Positions 22,897 to 35,605 of a DNA stretch of 64,000 nucleotides are shown here, piece after piece. Location of the stretch: positions 1,302,001 to 1,366,000 of the forward strand of contig JALECJ010000005.1 in the NCBI GenBank assembly GCA_023515745.1. Reading direction: 5' to 3'. The translations under genes were made by a program, and so were the position numbers. Positions within the stretch are counted from its first letter, which is position 1. The number at the start of each line of letters is the position of its first letter. The notes beneath the pieces are model-generated. The model made no database searches, had not been told where the DNA came from, and saw only the letters and a list, made by a program, of their open reading frames with translations. The stretch is from Amoeboaphelidium protococcarum (taxonomy: Eukaryota > Aphelidiomycota > Aphelidea).

Positions 22897-23922
22897 ATGT
22901 CTAGAGTATCTATAAGTACTCCGATTGAAGTGCTACAAGTTTGGTTTAAATTCCTGGAGACTCCACCATCCCAGTTGAAACAACGGAAGCCAACCAAATC
23001 GAGTCAAGATAATGATCTACATGTTGACTTTCGTCAGCAATTGAATGACCAAGAAGATGATGATAACGATAAGAAGTAGCACCACCATGACAAAAAGAAT
23101 GCCGTCAAGCATCATCATACTCATGCTACAGTATTTTAGCGAATGTTCAGAAAAGCTAATGTGGTCACTATGGAACCAAAGTATGCAATGAGCAAACACG
23201 TAGCTGAATTTTGGTGCACAGTCACAAGTCCGGCATTTGCTTTGCCAGCACTACTATACATATATCCATTGAATACTTCATCCTTAATCTTAGTCCAAGA
23301 TACTAACAAGGCACTAACAGCTACTCCTTAATAAGTTGAATTCACGTTCTTTACGCATCTGTGCCTATGTTTTAGTGTGTTTACAGCGATAATGTCCACC
23401 AAGTATCACCAATGTCTATGCAAGATTTACAGTTCTCTCGATGCCGGCTTTGCTACAGTAATGGCGTATCTTCTCGCGTGCTCTGTATGGAAGGTTCACG
23501 CAAGGGATTTCTATTCTTAATAATAATAGTAATGGTTTGATACCGTTTGGATATCTCAACTATGTAGACAATTATGCTCAGACTTTGATTTGATGTATTT
23601 AGCATTGACAATGCCCGGATTCTTGGCGCTTCTACTCCTGTTCATCTACAGATGGGATAAATCAACTGCTATGCTGGCCACCAAAACTATTTCTGTTATT
23701 ACACCGTTCCTCATGCTGGGTACTAGAATTAACGCGTAGATCCCAATGACGAATTGGGTAATAGATCTGATTGGAATATCCGCCGTGATCTGTTTCATCC
23801 TCGATCGAAAGGGCGTCGCTGTCACTCATCCAATGTGGCACGTATTAGGCGGAGTGTATGTATTTATTGTTGGCACAAATTGTATTGTCCAAGATTATAG
23901 ACTAACTTTAAAATAATAATGA
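22897..23922 (+). CDS. Multipass membrane protein, CREST/ceramidase-like
   Basis: 341 residues. A His/Asp-rich hydrophilic N-terminus (residues 40-85) is followed by about seven hydrophobic helices. STKYHQC after helix 2, SSLDAGFATVMAYLLA in helix 3 and HPMWHVLGGVYVF in the last helix give the Ser...His, Asp and HxxxH-type positions of the CREST membrane hydrolases (alkaline ceramidase, Per1, TMEM8/PAQR). Those enzymes coordinate zinc with such His/Asp residues. The subfamily and substrate cannot be decided by eye. It ends with two UAR codons (Gln-Gln) before TGA. Confidence 0.55.
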
Positions 23923-24045
23923 TGATGAATGAAAAGATGCGCGCATAGACTGCTATATTCAGATAAGATATTTCATTAATACTAACGCTGAGCAACTAAC
24001 ATCTCGTTCATTTCAAATAATAATAATACAAATGCACACACCAAA

Positions 24046-25929
<1,884 letters not shown>

Positions 25930-26285
25930 GATAATTTTAATATAAATTCAGAGTGATTTATTGTTAAAGACTTACTTAATACGTCAAGCAATCGCGCGGA
26001 ATGAGGGCTTATTAGTTCGATTAAGTTTTGTTGTTGTTTGACGCCGGCCGACAGAGCGCTCGAACGTTCGTCGTGGGAAAACTTAAAAAATAGCTGGCTG
26101 AAACAAAATAGGGCCGAGAGAAATAGTCGTCGTTTCCTTTGTAAAAGGCTAAGAGCAGCTTTCTGCGACGAAAGAAGAACACCCACAGTAAAGTATTACC
26201 GAAAATGGCTTTAAAAGAGACCGCGTAAATATGTGAAATCTTTTAATCTTCTTAATCAATAAACATATTTCATACATTATATATA
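25930..26285. other. Intergenic interval
   Basis: About 356 bp holding the fumarate reductase promoter and the 3' region of elongin C. No gene seen. Confidence 0.4.
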
Positions 26286-26734
26286 TCAACAATCAAGATA
26301 GTCTGCAGCCATCAACAGATCGAGTGCAATTGCAGGATCAATGTCAAATTCTGGTATCTGAGATTTTGAATTAGAATATTGAGCCTTGTATCTCAAATAA
26401 TCAATCACTTTGGCAAGTATTGCTCCACTACAAATTAATAATAAATACTTTTACAATGTCATAACTATGGGTAAATATTACTTCAATGATGGTAATAACA
26501 CTGGCTCAGATGAGTCGTTGGAATCATCCTCTACACACAGATCAGAATAGAGATTGATCAAAATCAACATTTTAAAACGATAATTAAAAAAAATTTACGT
26601 GAAGACTCCAACATGCCCCGCAGAGTGCCTGAACCCATGGCCACGTCCCGTTCCAACTCAAACAATTATCCATCATTAGATTTTAGAATCACTACCCGTT
26701 TATTATCAACTATTGTGTCATTAGAATCTGCCAT
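26286..26734 (-). CDS. Elongin C
   Basis: 108 residues after removing introns 26531-26598 (68 nt) and 26428-26481 (54 nt), both GT..TGTAG. The SKP1/BTB-fold protein starts MADSNDTIVDNKRVVILKSN, keeps SGTLRGMLESS, and ends AKVIDYLRYKAQYSN then IPEFDIDPAIALDLLMAADYLDC-like family residues (human: [23 protein letters not shown]). Elongin C links BC-box receptors to cullin 2/5 ubiquitin ligases and supports Pol II elongation with elongin A. It is divergent from NDUFA8 with 197 bp between start codons. Confidence 0.93.
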
Positions 26735-26931
26735 CTTATCTCTCGTTCTGCGCTGATAATTCACTGGAATAGAATTAAGCAAATATTTTCTGAAAGAACG
26801 ATTTGAGAAAAACTCTGCGCGAAAGAACAAAAGGCGGACGCGACACATTTTTACTGGCGTTCTGTCGACAGTCGTTCTCTCATTATTCTCCATACTAAAT
26901 CTACTCATAACTAGAGTGCTAAAACATAAGA

Positions 26932-27363
26932 ATGACAAGTTCATACTCTCCTGATTACAAAAATCCTACTCCAGAGTCTTTCAAAGAGTTGGAGACTACA
27001 TAGACTCCTCTGGTTAGTATCGCCTATTTCATTAATGAACACTGCAAGGATTACAACGATGACTACATGTTGTGCAAGCGAGATAATGGTGATCCAGCGA
27101 TGTGTGCACTGGAAGGTCGCCGTGTGAGCAGATGTGTCAGAGATCTTGTGCAGAAGACTGATGATAAATGCAAAGATTCTTTTGATTCGCACTGGAAATG
27201 TCTACAATAGAACAACAACTATTACTGGAAGTGCAGAGATCAGGAGAAGATGCTCAATCAGTGCATGTACAAGAACTTTGGTTATAAGAAGACTATCCCC
27301 GATGCTCCCGACTATGAGATTCCGATCCATATGAGGAGTAAGGACGATGTATGGTACAAGTGA
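26932..27363 (+). CDS. Complex I accessory subunit NDUFA8 (PGIV)
   Basis: 143 residues. Four Cys pairs in twin CX9C spacing are visible (for example CKDYNDDYMLC and CALEGRRVSRC, then CKDSFDSHWKC and CRDQEKMLNQC), followed by YGYKKTIP-type sequence (FGYKKTIPDAPDYEIPIH). This is the NDUFA8 pattern; the subunit sits on the intermembrane-space side of respiratory complex I after Mia40-dependent import. Its presence implies an aerobic mitochondrion with complex I. The first ATG after a short bidirectional promoter is used. Confidence 0.9.
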
Positions 27364-27502
27364 TAATTAGTAAAGTTGATATTCATTGTCTCTCTTTCGT
27401 ATTAATTTACATTAGTTATCGCGTTTTATTTGCTCAGCTTTATTGGCGCTGTAAGTTTTCACTTTCACTTTTTGACCATAACTTAGATCAAAGTCGAAGG
27501 CA

Positions 27503-28931
27503 ATGACAACGATCAGCAAGTAAGCTAAAAAGTCTGTGTTATTCTTTGGGAGCTGCGACTTCTCAGTCACGTCACTTAAAGCCCTTCTGCGATATAGATG
27601 TAAGCGTATAGTTTTAATCGAATAACTTTGATATGAGCGATCTCATTACTAACTCTTGTAGAGAGAACTGATAGTGTGATTGATAGAATAGAAGTTGTTA
27701 CTCCATCAAGGTAACACGCGTCAATTGATTAATCTTTAGGTAATTTCCAATAAAAAGCTAAGTGTGTTTAGAATATAAAAATTTTGGTTGTGTAGCTCCT
27801 CAAGTACCTTTGGAACGATTTGCTCTTGCACATCAGTTGACGCTCCATTAACCAATCACTGACCGCGTTGATCATAGAGCTATTGATGTCAATTTTGGTT
27901 AATAAAAGTTTGATTTTGGCGTTGTAGTGTCCTTTGGTCATAAATTATCTGCAGATTTGATATAGCGATTTAGATTGGGCACATTAAATGTACATCCATC
28001 CTTATTACCAAAGTATGATGAATATTTAGAGAAAGGCTTAATCTTATTTTCCATCTTTTAATAATGTAGATATAGAGGAGCTGCTCCGTTGCAATATCAA
28101 ATATTGAATGGCGATAAAGTTGGTGGTGTCTCCATAATATCGCTTCATCCTTATCAGTTTGACGTTGGCAAAGTGTACAAGTAGACGCGTGTAGAAATGC
28201 CTTAGTACATTTCATATGGAGATCTTCATCGTTAATTTGCAGCTATCGGTGCTTCCGACTTGGTATCTGTCACTCATAATTTCTCTTAATATTCTAAAAG
28301 GGCTTAATCTCAAGATTCCATAAATTTGGGTGATGATTCTAATAGAACCGCCAAGGCTCCCAAAATTAAGAGTTCGCTCGCGTTTGTTGATCCTTTGAAG
28401 ATGTCTGCGGCAAGTATATACAGGAGACATCTGGCAATTGGACACTAGTTTACTATACACACCAAATTATTCTATACGGATGTCTATGTAAATGAGATTT
28501 TATCTCCTGAAGAATCGGATAAATAGTTGAGGTTACTATGTCCACAAGTTATTGAAACTGATCAGTTGACTTATTATCACAGTTCGCTAAGTAACTCTCT
28601 CTACCTCAAGTGCTCAAGTGGATGGCTTGGTATCAAACATGCGCATTTGAAGCATTCACACATAATGACTGCCAATGAATTGATGCAACATTTTAAGAAT
28701 GAAAATATAAATTAATCGTAATGTCAAGTCTCTAGTAGCATCTTCCATTCCCTTTTCAATCGATCGCGTGTGAATTTAAAATCTGCGGCTTAGCACTCTC
28801 CGCATAACTCGCGAACTGTTCGTTGTTGGTTGTTACTATCCATTCTGCTCCGACAATACCGTAATTACACTGCGCACACATCACTAATCCTCACTCTAGA
28901 AGTATAATGTCGATAAGTTTCGCTCCGCTGA
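27503..28931 (+). CDS. Mitochondrial methionyl-tRNA formyltransferase
   Basis: Formylates initiator Met-tRNA for mitochondrial translation. Four exons; introns 27600-27661, 27740-27795 and 28013-28069, all ending TGTAG. The N-terminal fold has VLFFGSCDFSVTSLKALL and VVTPSR. The catalytic region has FGVVVSFGHKLSADLIQRF, LGTLNVHPSLLPKYRGAAPL (conserved NVHxSLLPxxRGAAP with catalytic Asn and His) and GGVSI. The C-terminal OB-fold part reaches MTANELMQHFKN near 28700. The first TGA is at 28929, giving 417 residues but running 25 bp into the DGAT2 coding region. The last ~70 residues look unlike protein. Confidence 0.85.
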
Positions 28932-29971
28932 ACGTACCGTTCCATAGAAGAATAGAAACATTATCGGTGGCAATTACAGCGTCTCTGTTCTTTATTAATC
29001 TCGCGGTCACCATATTCTGCCTGCTAACTCCTGTGACTTATCCGGTACTGATTGCGTATGCTATATACGTTTACTTTGATTCCGCTCCCGAGCATGGCGG
29101 TAGAAGATTGGACTGGGTCCGTAAGAGCAAGTTCTGGTTGCAGATGCGCAATTACTTCCCATGCAGACTGGTTAAAGAAGCTGATCTTGATCCTGAGAGA
29201 AATTATATATTTGGTTACCATCCTCATGGCATTATCGCTACTGGTCTCTGGATTAACTTTTGCACTGAAGCAAATAACGTCTCCAAAGTATTCCCCGGCA
29301 TTAAAATACATGCACTAACTTTGAATGCCAACTTCCGCTTCCCCATCTGGAGAGAGTTTTTACTCGCGTCTGGTATATGCTCAGTGTCGCGCAAGAGTTG
29401 CGACTACATCTTGAAGAAAGGTATTCATTGATGGATTCCTAATTGATTTAACATATTTATTTTTTTATTACATGACTACATATGTGTAGCAAAAGGTAAT
29501 TCTATTATATTGGTTCCTGGTGGTGCAAGAGAGGCGCTTGATGCGCATCCTGGTACCATTGACTTAACATTGAATAAGCGTCGCGGTTTCATGCAGGTGG
29601 CGTTATCTAACGGCTGCGATCTGGTGCCGGTGCTAAGTTTCGGTGAGAATGACATTTTTAACCAAGTTGCCAATTCTGATGGTACTGTTCTGCGTAAGTG
29701 GCAATAATGGTTCCTGAAATATGTGAGTATAGCTCCATGTATTCCGTATGGACGAGGATTCTTCTAGTACGATTTTGGATTCTTACCACGTCGTCGCCCA
29801 ATTATCACTGTTGTTGGAAAACCAATAAGTGTCCCCAAAACTGAAAATCCTTCTCCAGAGTTGATCGCTGAATATCATGGAAAGTACGTTGATGCTCTAT
29901 AGGAGATTTTCGATAAGTACAAGGATGAGTACGCGCCTGATCGTGTGAGAGACTTGCGCATCATCCGCTGA
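28907..29971 (+). CDS. Diacylglycerol O-acyltransferase, DGAT2 family
   Basis: 331 residues; one intron (29421-29489, TGTAG end). An N-terminal hydrophobic hairpin (SLFFINLAVTIFCLLTPVTY) anchors it in the ER. The catalytic motif YIFGYHPHGII (HPHG at 105-108) is followed by FPGIKIHALTLNANF, SVSRKSCDYIL, the glycine motif LVPGGAREAL, RRGFMQVALSNGCDLVPVL and GRGFF. These are the ordered DGAT2 signatures. It makes triacylglycerol from diacylglycerol and acyl-CoA. The reported start overlaps the putative 3' end of the upstream gene on the same strand. Confidence 0.94.
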
Positions 29972-30351
29972 TTAAGGTGTGCGAGTATCTATTAACTTTA
30001 TATCACTATAAATAATTATATATTTTTACTAATCATTTACTTATTCAATTGGCAGTTTTCATTCATATCGTTTACGCTTTCAAGTTTTCTCGTTGCATTA
30101 TTTGATATGTGCATCAGTGACTTGTTGTAACACCAGCCTCGTCGTTCGCTATCAAACTCTCCGACATAACACGTTCGCTGGGATATTGACAAAGGTGAAT
30201 ATTCCGCCTTGCTGCTGAAATGAAAAAGCTCTAATAAAAATTCAGTAGGTAAATAAATTCATTTAACAATATTCACAGTTTTTAGTCGTCGCAATTCAAC
30301 ATGACCGCTACGAGACTTTACATTATGCCACGAGATTCAGCTTAAACTCAC
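29972..30351. other. Intergenic interval
   Basis: No gene recognised. It includes the DGAT2 3' region and a TCAC/ACTC short tandem tract at about 30348-30360 where a small minus-strand frame ends. Confidence 0.35.
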
Positions 30352-30579
30352 TCACTCACTCAATTCAGACTCCATCAGAATGGCCACTGATGCACTCTAC
30401 CAGCCATCCTTCTTTAGGTTCAGCAGTATCTCATTAAGAGGGGACGTCAACTGCTTTGGTGACTCCAATTCCACCGTGGTCGCCACCTGATTTGTCTACG
30501 GCTTCAAACCGCTTGTTTCAAATGTTTAACGACACATTTCAATTTCCTTCTTCAGCTACACAGACAAGTGCTTGATCAT
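30352..30579 (-). CDS. Small hypothetical protein (candidate)
   Basis: A 75-residue UAR=Gln frame starting MIKHLSVQLKKEIEMCRQTF and ending SVAILMESELSE. It is polar, helical and regular in composition, so coding is possible. A spliced alternative starting at 30647 with an intron 30571-30626 would replace the first two residues, but its acceptor (ATCAAG) does not fit the TGTAG rule of all other introns. The opposite strand also has an open stretch, interrupted by TGA. No family recognised. Confidence 0.3.
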
Positions 30580-30836
30580 CACGACTTATCATAAGGTAAA
30601 TATATACTGTATATGTTTTATCTTACCGATTTCTGCTCCTTTCCCATGGGAGTAACCTGCACACATGCATTAATCTTAAAAGTCATACCGAAAGACACGC
30701 GTCAAAGAGTGTAGTAATTATTGTAATTTGATATAGAGTAGTAAAAGTCGGTTGAACTAAGCAAGTAAAGACTAGAAAGAATATATATGTCAAACAAATG
30801 GAAGTAAATTTAAACCAATATACACGTCACTTTTTA

Positions 30837-31439
30837 GAATCATCGTCATTATTGTTCGGAGACTTTGTGTCATTCTTCCGCAGAAGGAGAGACTTGACGA
30901 CCATTCGGCGCGTGTTCTGAACGACGAAATCTTTAGACTCAAACAGTTCTTCGCCTATTTCCACTGGCTATGCGTCTGGTATGGCCCTAGTCTTTTACGA
31001 AATCTTCTTTTCCAACTTCTTCATTCTGTCTTCATTTCTGCTCTTACTACTACTACTACTATTCTGTACAGATTTCAACTAAAAGTCGGCCAACTTTTCA
31101 GCCTGACGCTCGACTTTCAACTTGGTGCCACTCAAGTCACGGCATTCCTCATTATTATCTGTCCTTCGACGATCCATTTTATTAGCCATACTTCTAAGCT
31201 AATTCTTAAATCCGCCTTTACCACCAAGTACATTTAATCTAACACATATTGTCTCATAATTTCGCAGATTATCATTAGAAGATATCAGTGCACCACCTAT
31301 GGTTGTCAGTCGAAAACAATCTGATTATAATACATTCTCTACGTGATGCTATATATCAAATATATTGCTCTTATTTTTATCAAATATAATCCGCTGAGCT
31401 AATAATCTCAATTCAATAACATTAAGCATAATTTATTTA
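30837..31439 (-). CDS. SDE2-like splicing/genome-maintenance protein
   Basis: 200 residues, intronless. An N-terminal ubiquitin-like region ends in VLGGKGGFKNQLRSMANKMD. This carries the diagnostic Gly-Gly/Lys-Gly-Gly processing site (cleavage expected after G70), followed by CRDLSGTKLKVERQAEKLADF, matching the SDE2 signature CRDLSGRRL. In fission yeast the processed C-terminal fragment joins the spliceosome and aids excision of selected introns. In animals it also acts at replication forks. The Ser/Lys-rich tail is short. Confidence 0.87.
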
Positions 31440-31484
31440 TTTTGTTTGATATTCACTATCAAATATCATCGATAATGATAAAGA

Positions 31485-32201
31485 TCAGGATAAGATAGGG
31501 AAGAGAAGAGGCCGCGAAGTTGTCGCGTCCATTTCAAGTGGCATCATTTGAAGGTTGAGAATATAGAGACCTTCCTATATCGCATCCGGAATATAGCACA
31601 GCTCAGTTATAGTACCATGTGGATTCTGATCAAACAGAGCTTTGTGGGCCTGCAGCTTGCCACCATCATCCTCTCGATCCACACTGGGCAGATTCGTCAA
31701 CAAATGTTTCAGTGATGGACACTGACGTCGCAGCGAAGTAATAGACTCGGCATCAAGATACGGCGGATTAGAGCCACTATAGTCCATATTTTTACTCTGT
31801 CCAATGACATTGATCATCAAAGCTTGTACACCCGGTTGCAACGTGGTATCAGTTAAATTCACAACTTGATCGCCATTGTCAATTTACACACTTTCTACTG
31901 AAACTACTTGACAGAGCATCAACGGTGGAATTTATGCTATGAGATCTGAGATGTTAGTACCATCTCCATTTATGTGACCAACACACTCGGTATGCGTTGA
32001 GTGGGCGTGAGGAATAAGTTGCACAGACGAGCAGTTCACTGACGCGCCATCACTTACACTGCATAACTTCCGGATTTTAAGCGCACCAAGTCCAAAGGCT
32101 GTAGTTTCACTTGCAGAACTTATCCTTCTTGACACATCAATCACAGTACTCAAACTGTACTTATACTAACTTTCGCCAATCTATAATGAACCAAAAGTCA
32201 T
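31485..32201 (-). CDS. Cyclase/kynurenine-formamidase-family hydrolase
   Basis: 238 residues. VIDVSRRIS near the N-terminus, the metal-binding motif HAHSTHTECVGHI (family HxGTHxDxxxH, here with Glu after Thr-His), PSVDREDDGGKLQAHKALF and the end LNLQMMPLEMDATTSRPLLF fit the PF04199 'cyclase' fold that hydrolyses N-formylkynurenine or related amides. The ECVGH variant occurs in uncharacterised bacterial members, so the substrate is open and a bacterial origin is possible. No targeting signal is visible. The ATG chosen gives full coverage of the first beta strand; the frame is open further upstream. Confidence 0.68.
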
Positions 32202-32291
32202 AACGCCACTAAAATTTGTGATTGAATGCTAGGGAGCTAAAGAAATCAAAAGATAATGCAATTGAAAACCATAATAATAACATATAAAACT

Positions 32292-33287
32292 TCATTGGCC
32301 CACCGCAGGAGCGACATCTTCCTGCTATTCATTCTAATTATCCGTGGTGTGAACTTCGAGCAGATCAGCTACATTGGAATTTTGCAAATCAGTGGCAGCA
32401 TTCATAAGTTCAGAGTGGAGAAGACCAGTGATGGCTGGGATAGGTACAAATACTTCCTGGACAAATCGCGCGTATAATGGTAGCAGAGGACTGTATTGTA
32501 CGAGTGACAGTGATGATGCTTCAACCGAGATCTACTCCTCCTCAGGTAGAAATAGACGCATAACGAATAAGAGATCGGGATAATCATTCAGGAGATTTAC
32601 CACCTTGTTCTTCAATTTTCTGGTCTTCTTCTTGGACCGGCTCCTACGATGCTCCTCCATTGCATCCATAAAATCGTCATAAATCTTCGGATTCTCAACA
32701 CGCGCCTTTACCAGCTATAGGAAAGCCTTGGCATCTCCCAAAGAGGGCTCAAACTGCGAACCAAGAGGACGCATAACCTCTTCAGCAGTAATAGAATCAA
32801 TCAATGGTTAGATCGCGTGCTATATCATCTCAGCACTTGCAACCTCCGCAGGTTGCACTATATTAAACGCCGAATCTTGAGACTATGGATCATATAATAC
32901 TGCATATCCTTCAGGGAGAAACTGATTCAACTACATTACTAAATCTGGATAATTTTACAGTAGATCCACGCAATGATCCAGAAAATCCTTCAACTTGGTA
33001 TAATCTTTAGATAAATCATTAAGATGCTCGACCAGCTATGGGTAATAATCTGGTTAATCTGCACAGCGAGCTTGCACCAATTTTAAAATCGCCACAGGAT
33101 CAACTGGCGTCGGTTAGAAATGGACTTGTTCAGCGATTGGCTCTTGCTATGCCGCGGATGACAAATTGAGAGCCTCCTCTAAAATATCATGCTGTTCTTA
33201 CAGCTGCAGCTATTCTTACTGCGCCTCTGTTAGCTGAAGCTCCATATCCTCTAGGCGATTAGACTAATCCTACTATTAATCGCTCAT
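32292..33287 (-). CDS. Protein with two PAH (Sin3-type) domains
   Basis: 331 residues. After a Gln/Glu-rich coil (residues 1-50) come two paired-amphipathic-helix units. The first contains DFLDHCVDLLQNYPDLVMQL then NQFLPEGYAV, like Sin3 PAH (FNxFLPxGY). The second contains DAKAFLQLVKARVENP and NLLNDYPDLLFVMRLFLPEE. PAH domains bind repressor peptides. Full Sin3 is over 1,000 residues with an HDAC-interaction domain that is absent here, so this is a small PAH-only protein, possibly a competitor or adaptor. The function is inferred. Confidence 0.68.
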
Positions 33288-33455
33288 AATCCACTAATTT
33301 ATATCGTGCTTTATCACAATAAGTTAAAACGATTAAAAATGAAAATTGAGAAAATCGCAACTACAATAAAAATCAAGGGGCACCAAACGTTAGATTAAAA
33401 AATCAGAATCCCTTAAAATTTATAAATTACTACATCATCAGTTCGAACAATAATA

Positions 33456-34415
33456 TCAATTTTCCCGCGATATATGCTGTAGATGTTGTATTTGACGCCA
33501 CCAGCAGATATCCTTGTACGGACACGATTGACACTTCCAGCAATCTTAGTCACAGACTCCTTGCGGTCGACGCAGACTTTTCCAAAATTCGAGTGAATTT
33601 TAAAGCCATTTCTACAGTTATTTCTGATCTTCTGATATTTGCACATTCTATTTCTATGCATTATTGAAGTGATATATGATTTATAATTCATGAGAATGAT
33701 TCTAAATGGTGGATAGTGAACCTGATAGAATTTCGAATATTCCAGACAACGTGTAACTTTACATACTTAAGCCCATAGATTAAATATGATCTTAGACTTG
33801 CGTGTTGAGTTGTTTATTGTTGTCTAAATGCAGTCTTGACGTGAATTACGCAAGATCATGGGCGTTTCGGATCAACTATACTAACAGTAACTTGTACATC
33901 ATCAATTGAAACTTGGTCTGATTAACTTGGGATTCAGATGGCAAATAATTGGAAGTTCTAGTCTTATGATCTATAATAATAATAGTCTGTGAATCCTCAT
34001 CCATTCGCAGTTCATCAATGACACCGCGCACTAGAATCGCGTCATTATCAACGTATCCAAACACAGGTACTTCTCTAGCTCTCCCAGTGCTTAGAAGCAT
34101 TTAAATTGCCAGTTACAGATTCAACAATCTAATAGCCCATTTATCTTCTAGAGTGTCCACATCAATTTACACAATATCATGCACCTCCAGTTCTAGTTTC
34201 AAATGAAACTCAGTTCCCTATTTCATCTACTCTGTTTCAATTCTCTGTCCTGTACGCAATTCATACTCATGTTAAACCTCGCAGTACAAAGGTTTAATTA
34301 AATCGCTGACACTTAGAACTTTTTCTGGTCTATATTACTACATTAGACTCTTGGCTTTTTCTTATTTAATATCCAGAATCTATATCAAACTATCAAACTC
34401 ATCCAAGTCGTCCAT
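33456..34415 (-). CDS. Exonuclease V (EXO5/Dem1)
   Basis: 319 residues, intronless. A RecB-type nuclease core is visible: GRAREVPVFGYV, VRGVIDELRMDED (catalytic Asp) and IIDHKTRTSNYLP (catalytic Asp-x-Lys), then the helix TKFQLMMYKLLL. A C-terminal iron-sulfur cysteine set GVCDQDCWKCQSC...C precedes WWR, matching EXO5, in which a 4Fe-4S cluster closes the nuclease. The reading frame to this region depends wholly on UAR=Gln. It is a single-strand DNA exonuclease of mitochondrial or nuclear DNA repair. Divergent from the SDR gene with only 79 bp between starts. Confidence 0.88.
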
Positions 34416-34494
34416 GATGTATATACTCTAAATGTGACAGGCTTTCCCTGGCGTTTCATTCCGTAGTTGAAACTTTTCGGTGATCACGCTTGAA

Positions 34495-35427
34495 ATGTCG
34501 AACGGATATCTTGTTACTGGAGCCGTAATTGCTTTAACAGCGGCGCTGATTAAAACTTTGCGTAAATAAAAGACTAAATCACCAAAGAATGTCCTTATTG
34601 TCGGAGCTAGTAGAGGTATTGGCGCATCTCTAGCTAAAGTGTATGGGAGCAAATTACCTGAATGCAACCTTTTACTGATCGCGCGTAATGTGGAGAATTT
34701 AAAGTAGCTGGCTGATTAGATTACTTCTGATAGATTAGATTTTAATGGCGCTGGTTTTGTCGAGTATGTCGCTGCTGATATATCTACCAATGATGGAATA
34801 GCGCGAATTGTTGACTCTGTACGTAGCGCTTTCAGTTCAAATTTGGATGAAGTTGTCTGGAACGCTGCTGTCACGTCGTGTCTTTCCGTTGAGGAGTTGT
34901 CTGCACGTTCCGATTATGGTCACATAGTGTAGTAGATGTATTAGACTAATGTTATTGCACCTATTAATTTTGTTAATTAGGCATACGATATCATAAAGAA
35001 GTCCGCGTCCAATATTGTTGTCGTGTCTAGTGCCGCTGCTTATGTCAGTCCGCCGACTAGGAGTTTGTATGCATCTACAAAGCACGCGCTGAACGGCTTC
35101 TTTGACTCTTTGAGGATTGAAATGGCTCACTACGGGGCAAATGTGTCCATCGTCTGTCCCGGGCGTATAGAGACCGATTTCCGTAAATATTCGCTGGAGG
35201 CAACAGATACTGCAACTGCTTCATATTCAGGCTCAACCAAAGTATCATCCCTGTTTTCCATGTCTGCTGATGATTGTGCCATAAAAATGTATGCCGGTAT
35301 TCGAAGTGAGCATAGAGAGATTTGGGTTCCTCAGTTCTTTTGGCTGTTGAAATTGCTCAATGTGATCATGCCATCCCTAGTGGACCAGATTGTGATAAAA
35401 AATTACAACTTTCGCCGCGATGTTTGA
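34495..35427 (+). CDS. Short-chain dehydrogenase/reductase, membrane-anchored
   Basis: 310 residues. A short N-terminal hydrophobic segment (YLVTGAVIALTAALI) suggests an ER anchor. The nucleotide-binding motif is VGASRGIGASLA at about 34-45, the NNAG-equivalent is WNAAV, and the active site is SSAAAY...Y192-x3-K196 within YASTKHALNGFFDSLR, followed by CPGRIETDF. This places it in the classical SDR group near DHRS7-like enzymes. The substrate is unknown. Confidence 0.85.
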
Positions 35428-35605
35428 ACGCTCCATGTGATCTAGCAATTGTAAAGGCTTCCTTGCCTTCACGAATTTAAACCAAGTTTTTAGTTGGATA
35501 TCTTTCCAGCCCATGTATTACGTTAGTCACTGGCCGACTAAAAGAATCTAAATAAAAGATATAATAAAAAATAGTGCAATTTTAAGAAGAGTTTAATCGA
35601 TCCAT

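Noticed and set aside
27711..27739. 29-nt intron in the formyltransferase gene
   Set aside because: Too short; the 56-nt intron 27740-27795 keeps the frame and has the usual TGTAG end.
30571..30647. 56-nt intron giving the small protein an MGKEQKS start
   Set aside because: Its acceptor is ATCAAG, whereas all well-supported introns end TGTAG.
33314..33691. A 125-codon minus-strand frame starting with ATG
   Set aside because: It lies antiparallel in phase to, and inside, the EXO5 gene (another frame of the same strand). The EXO5 frame carries the Fe-S cysteines and explains the region.
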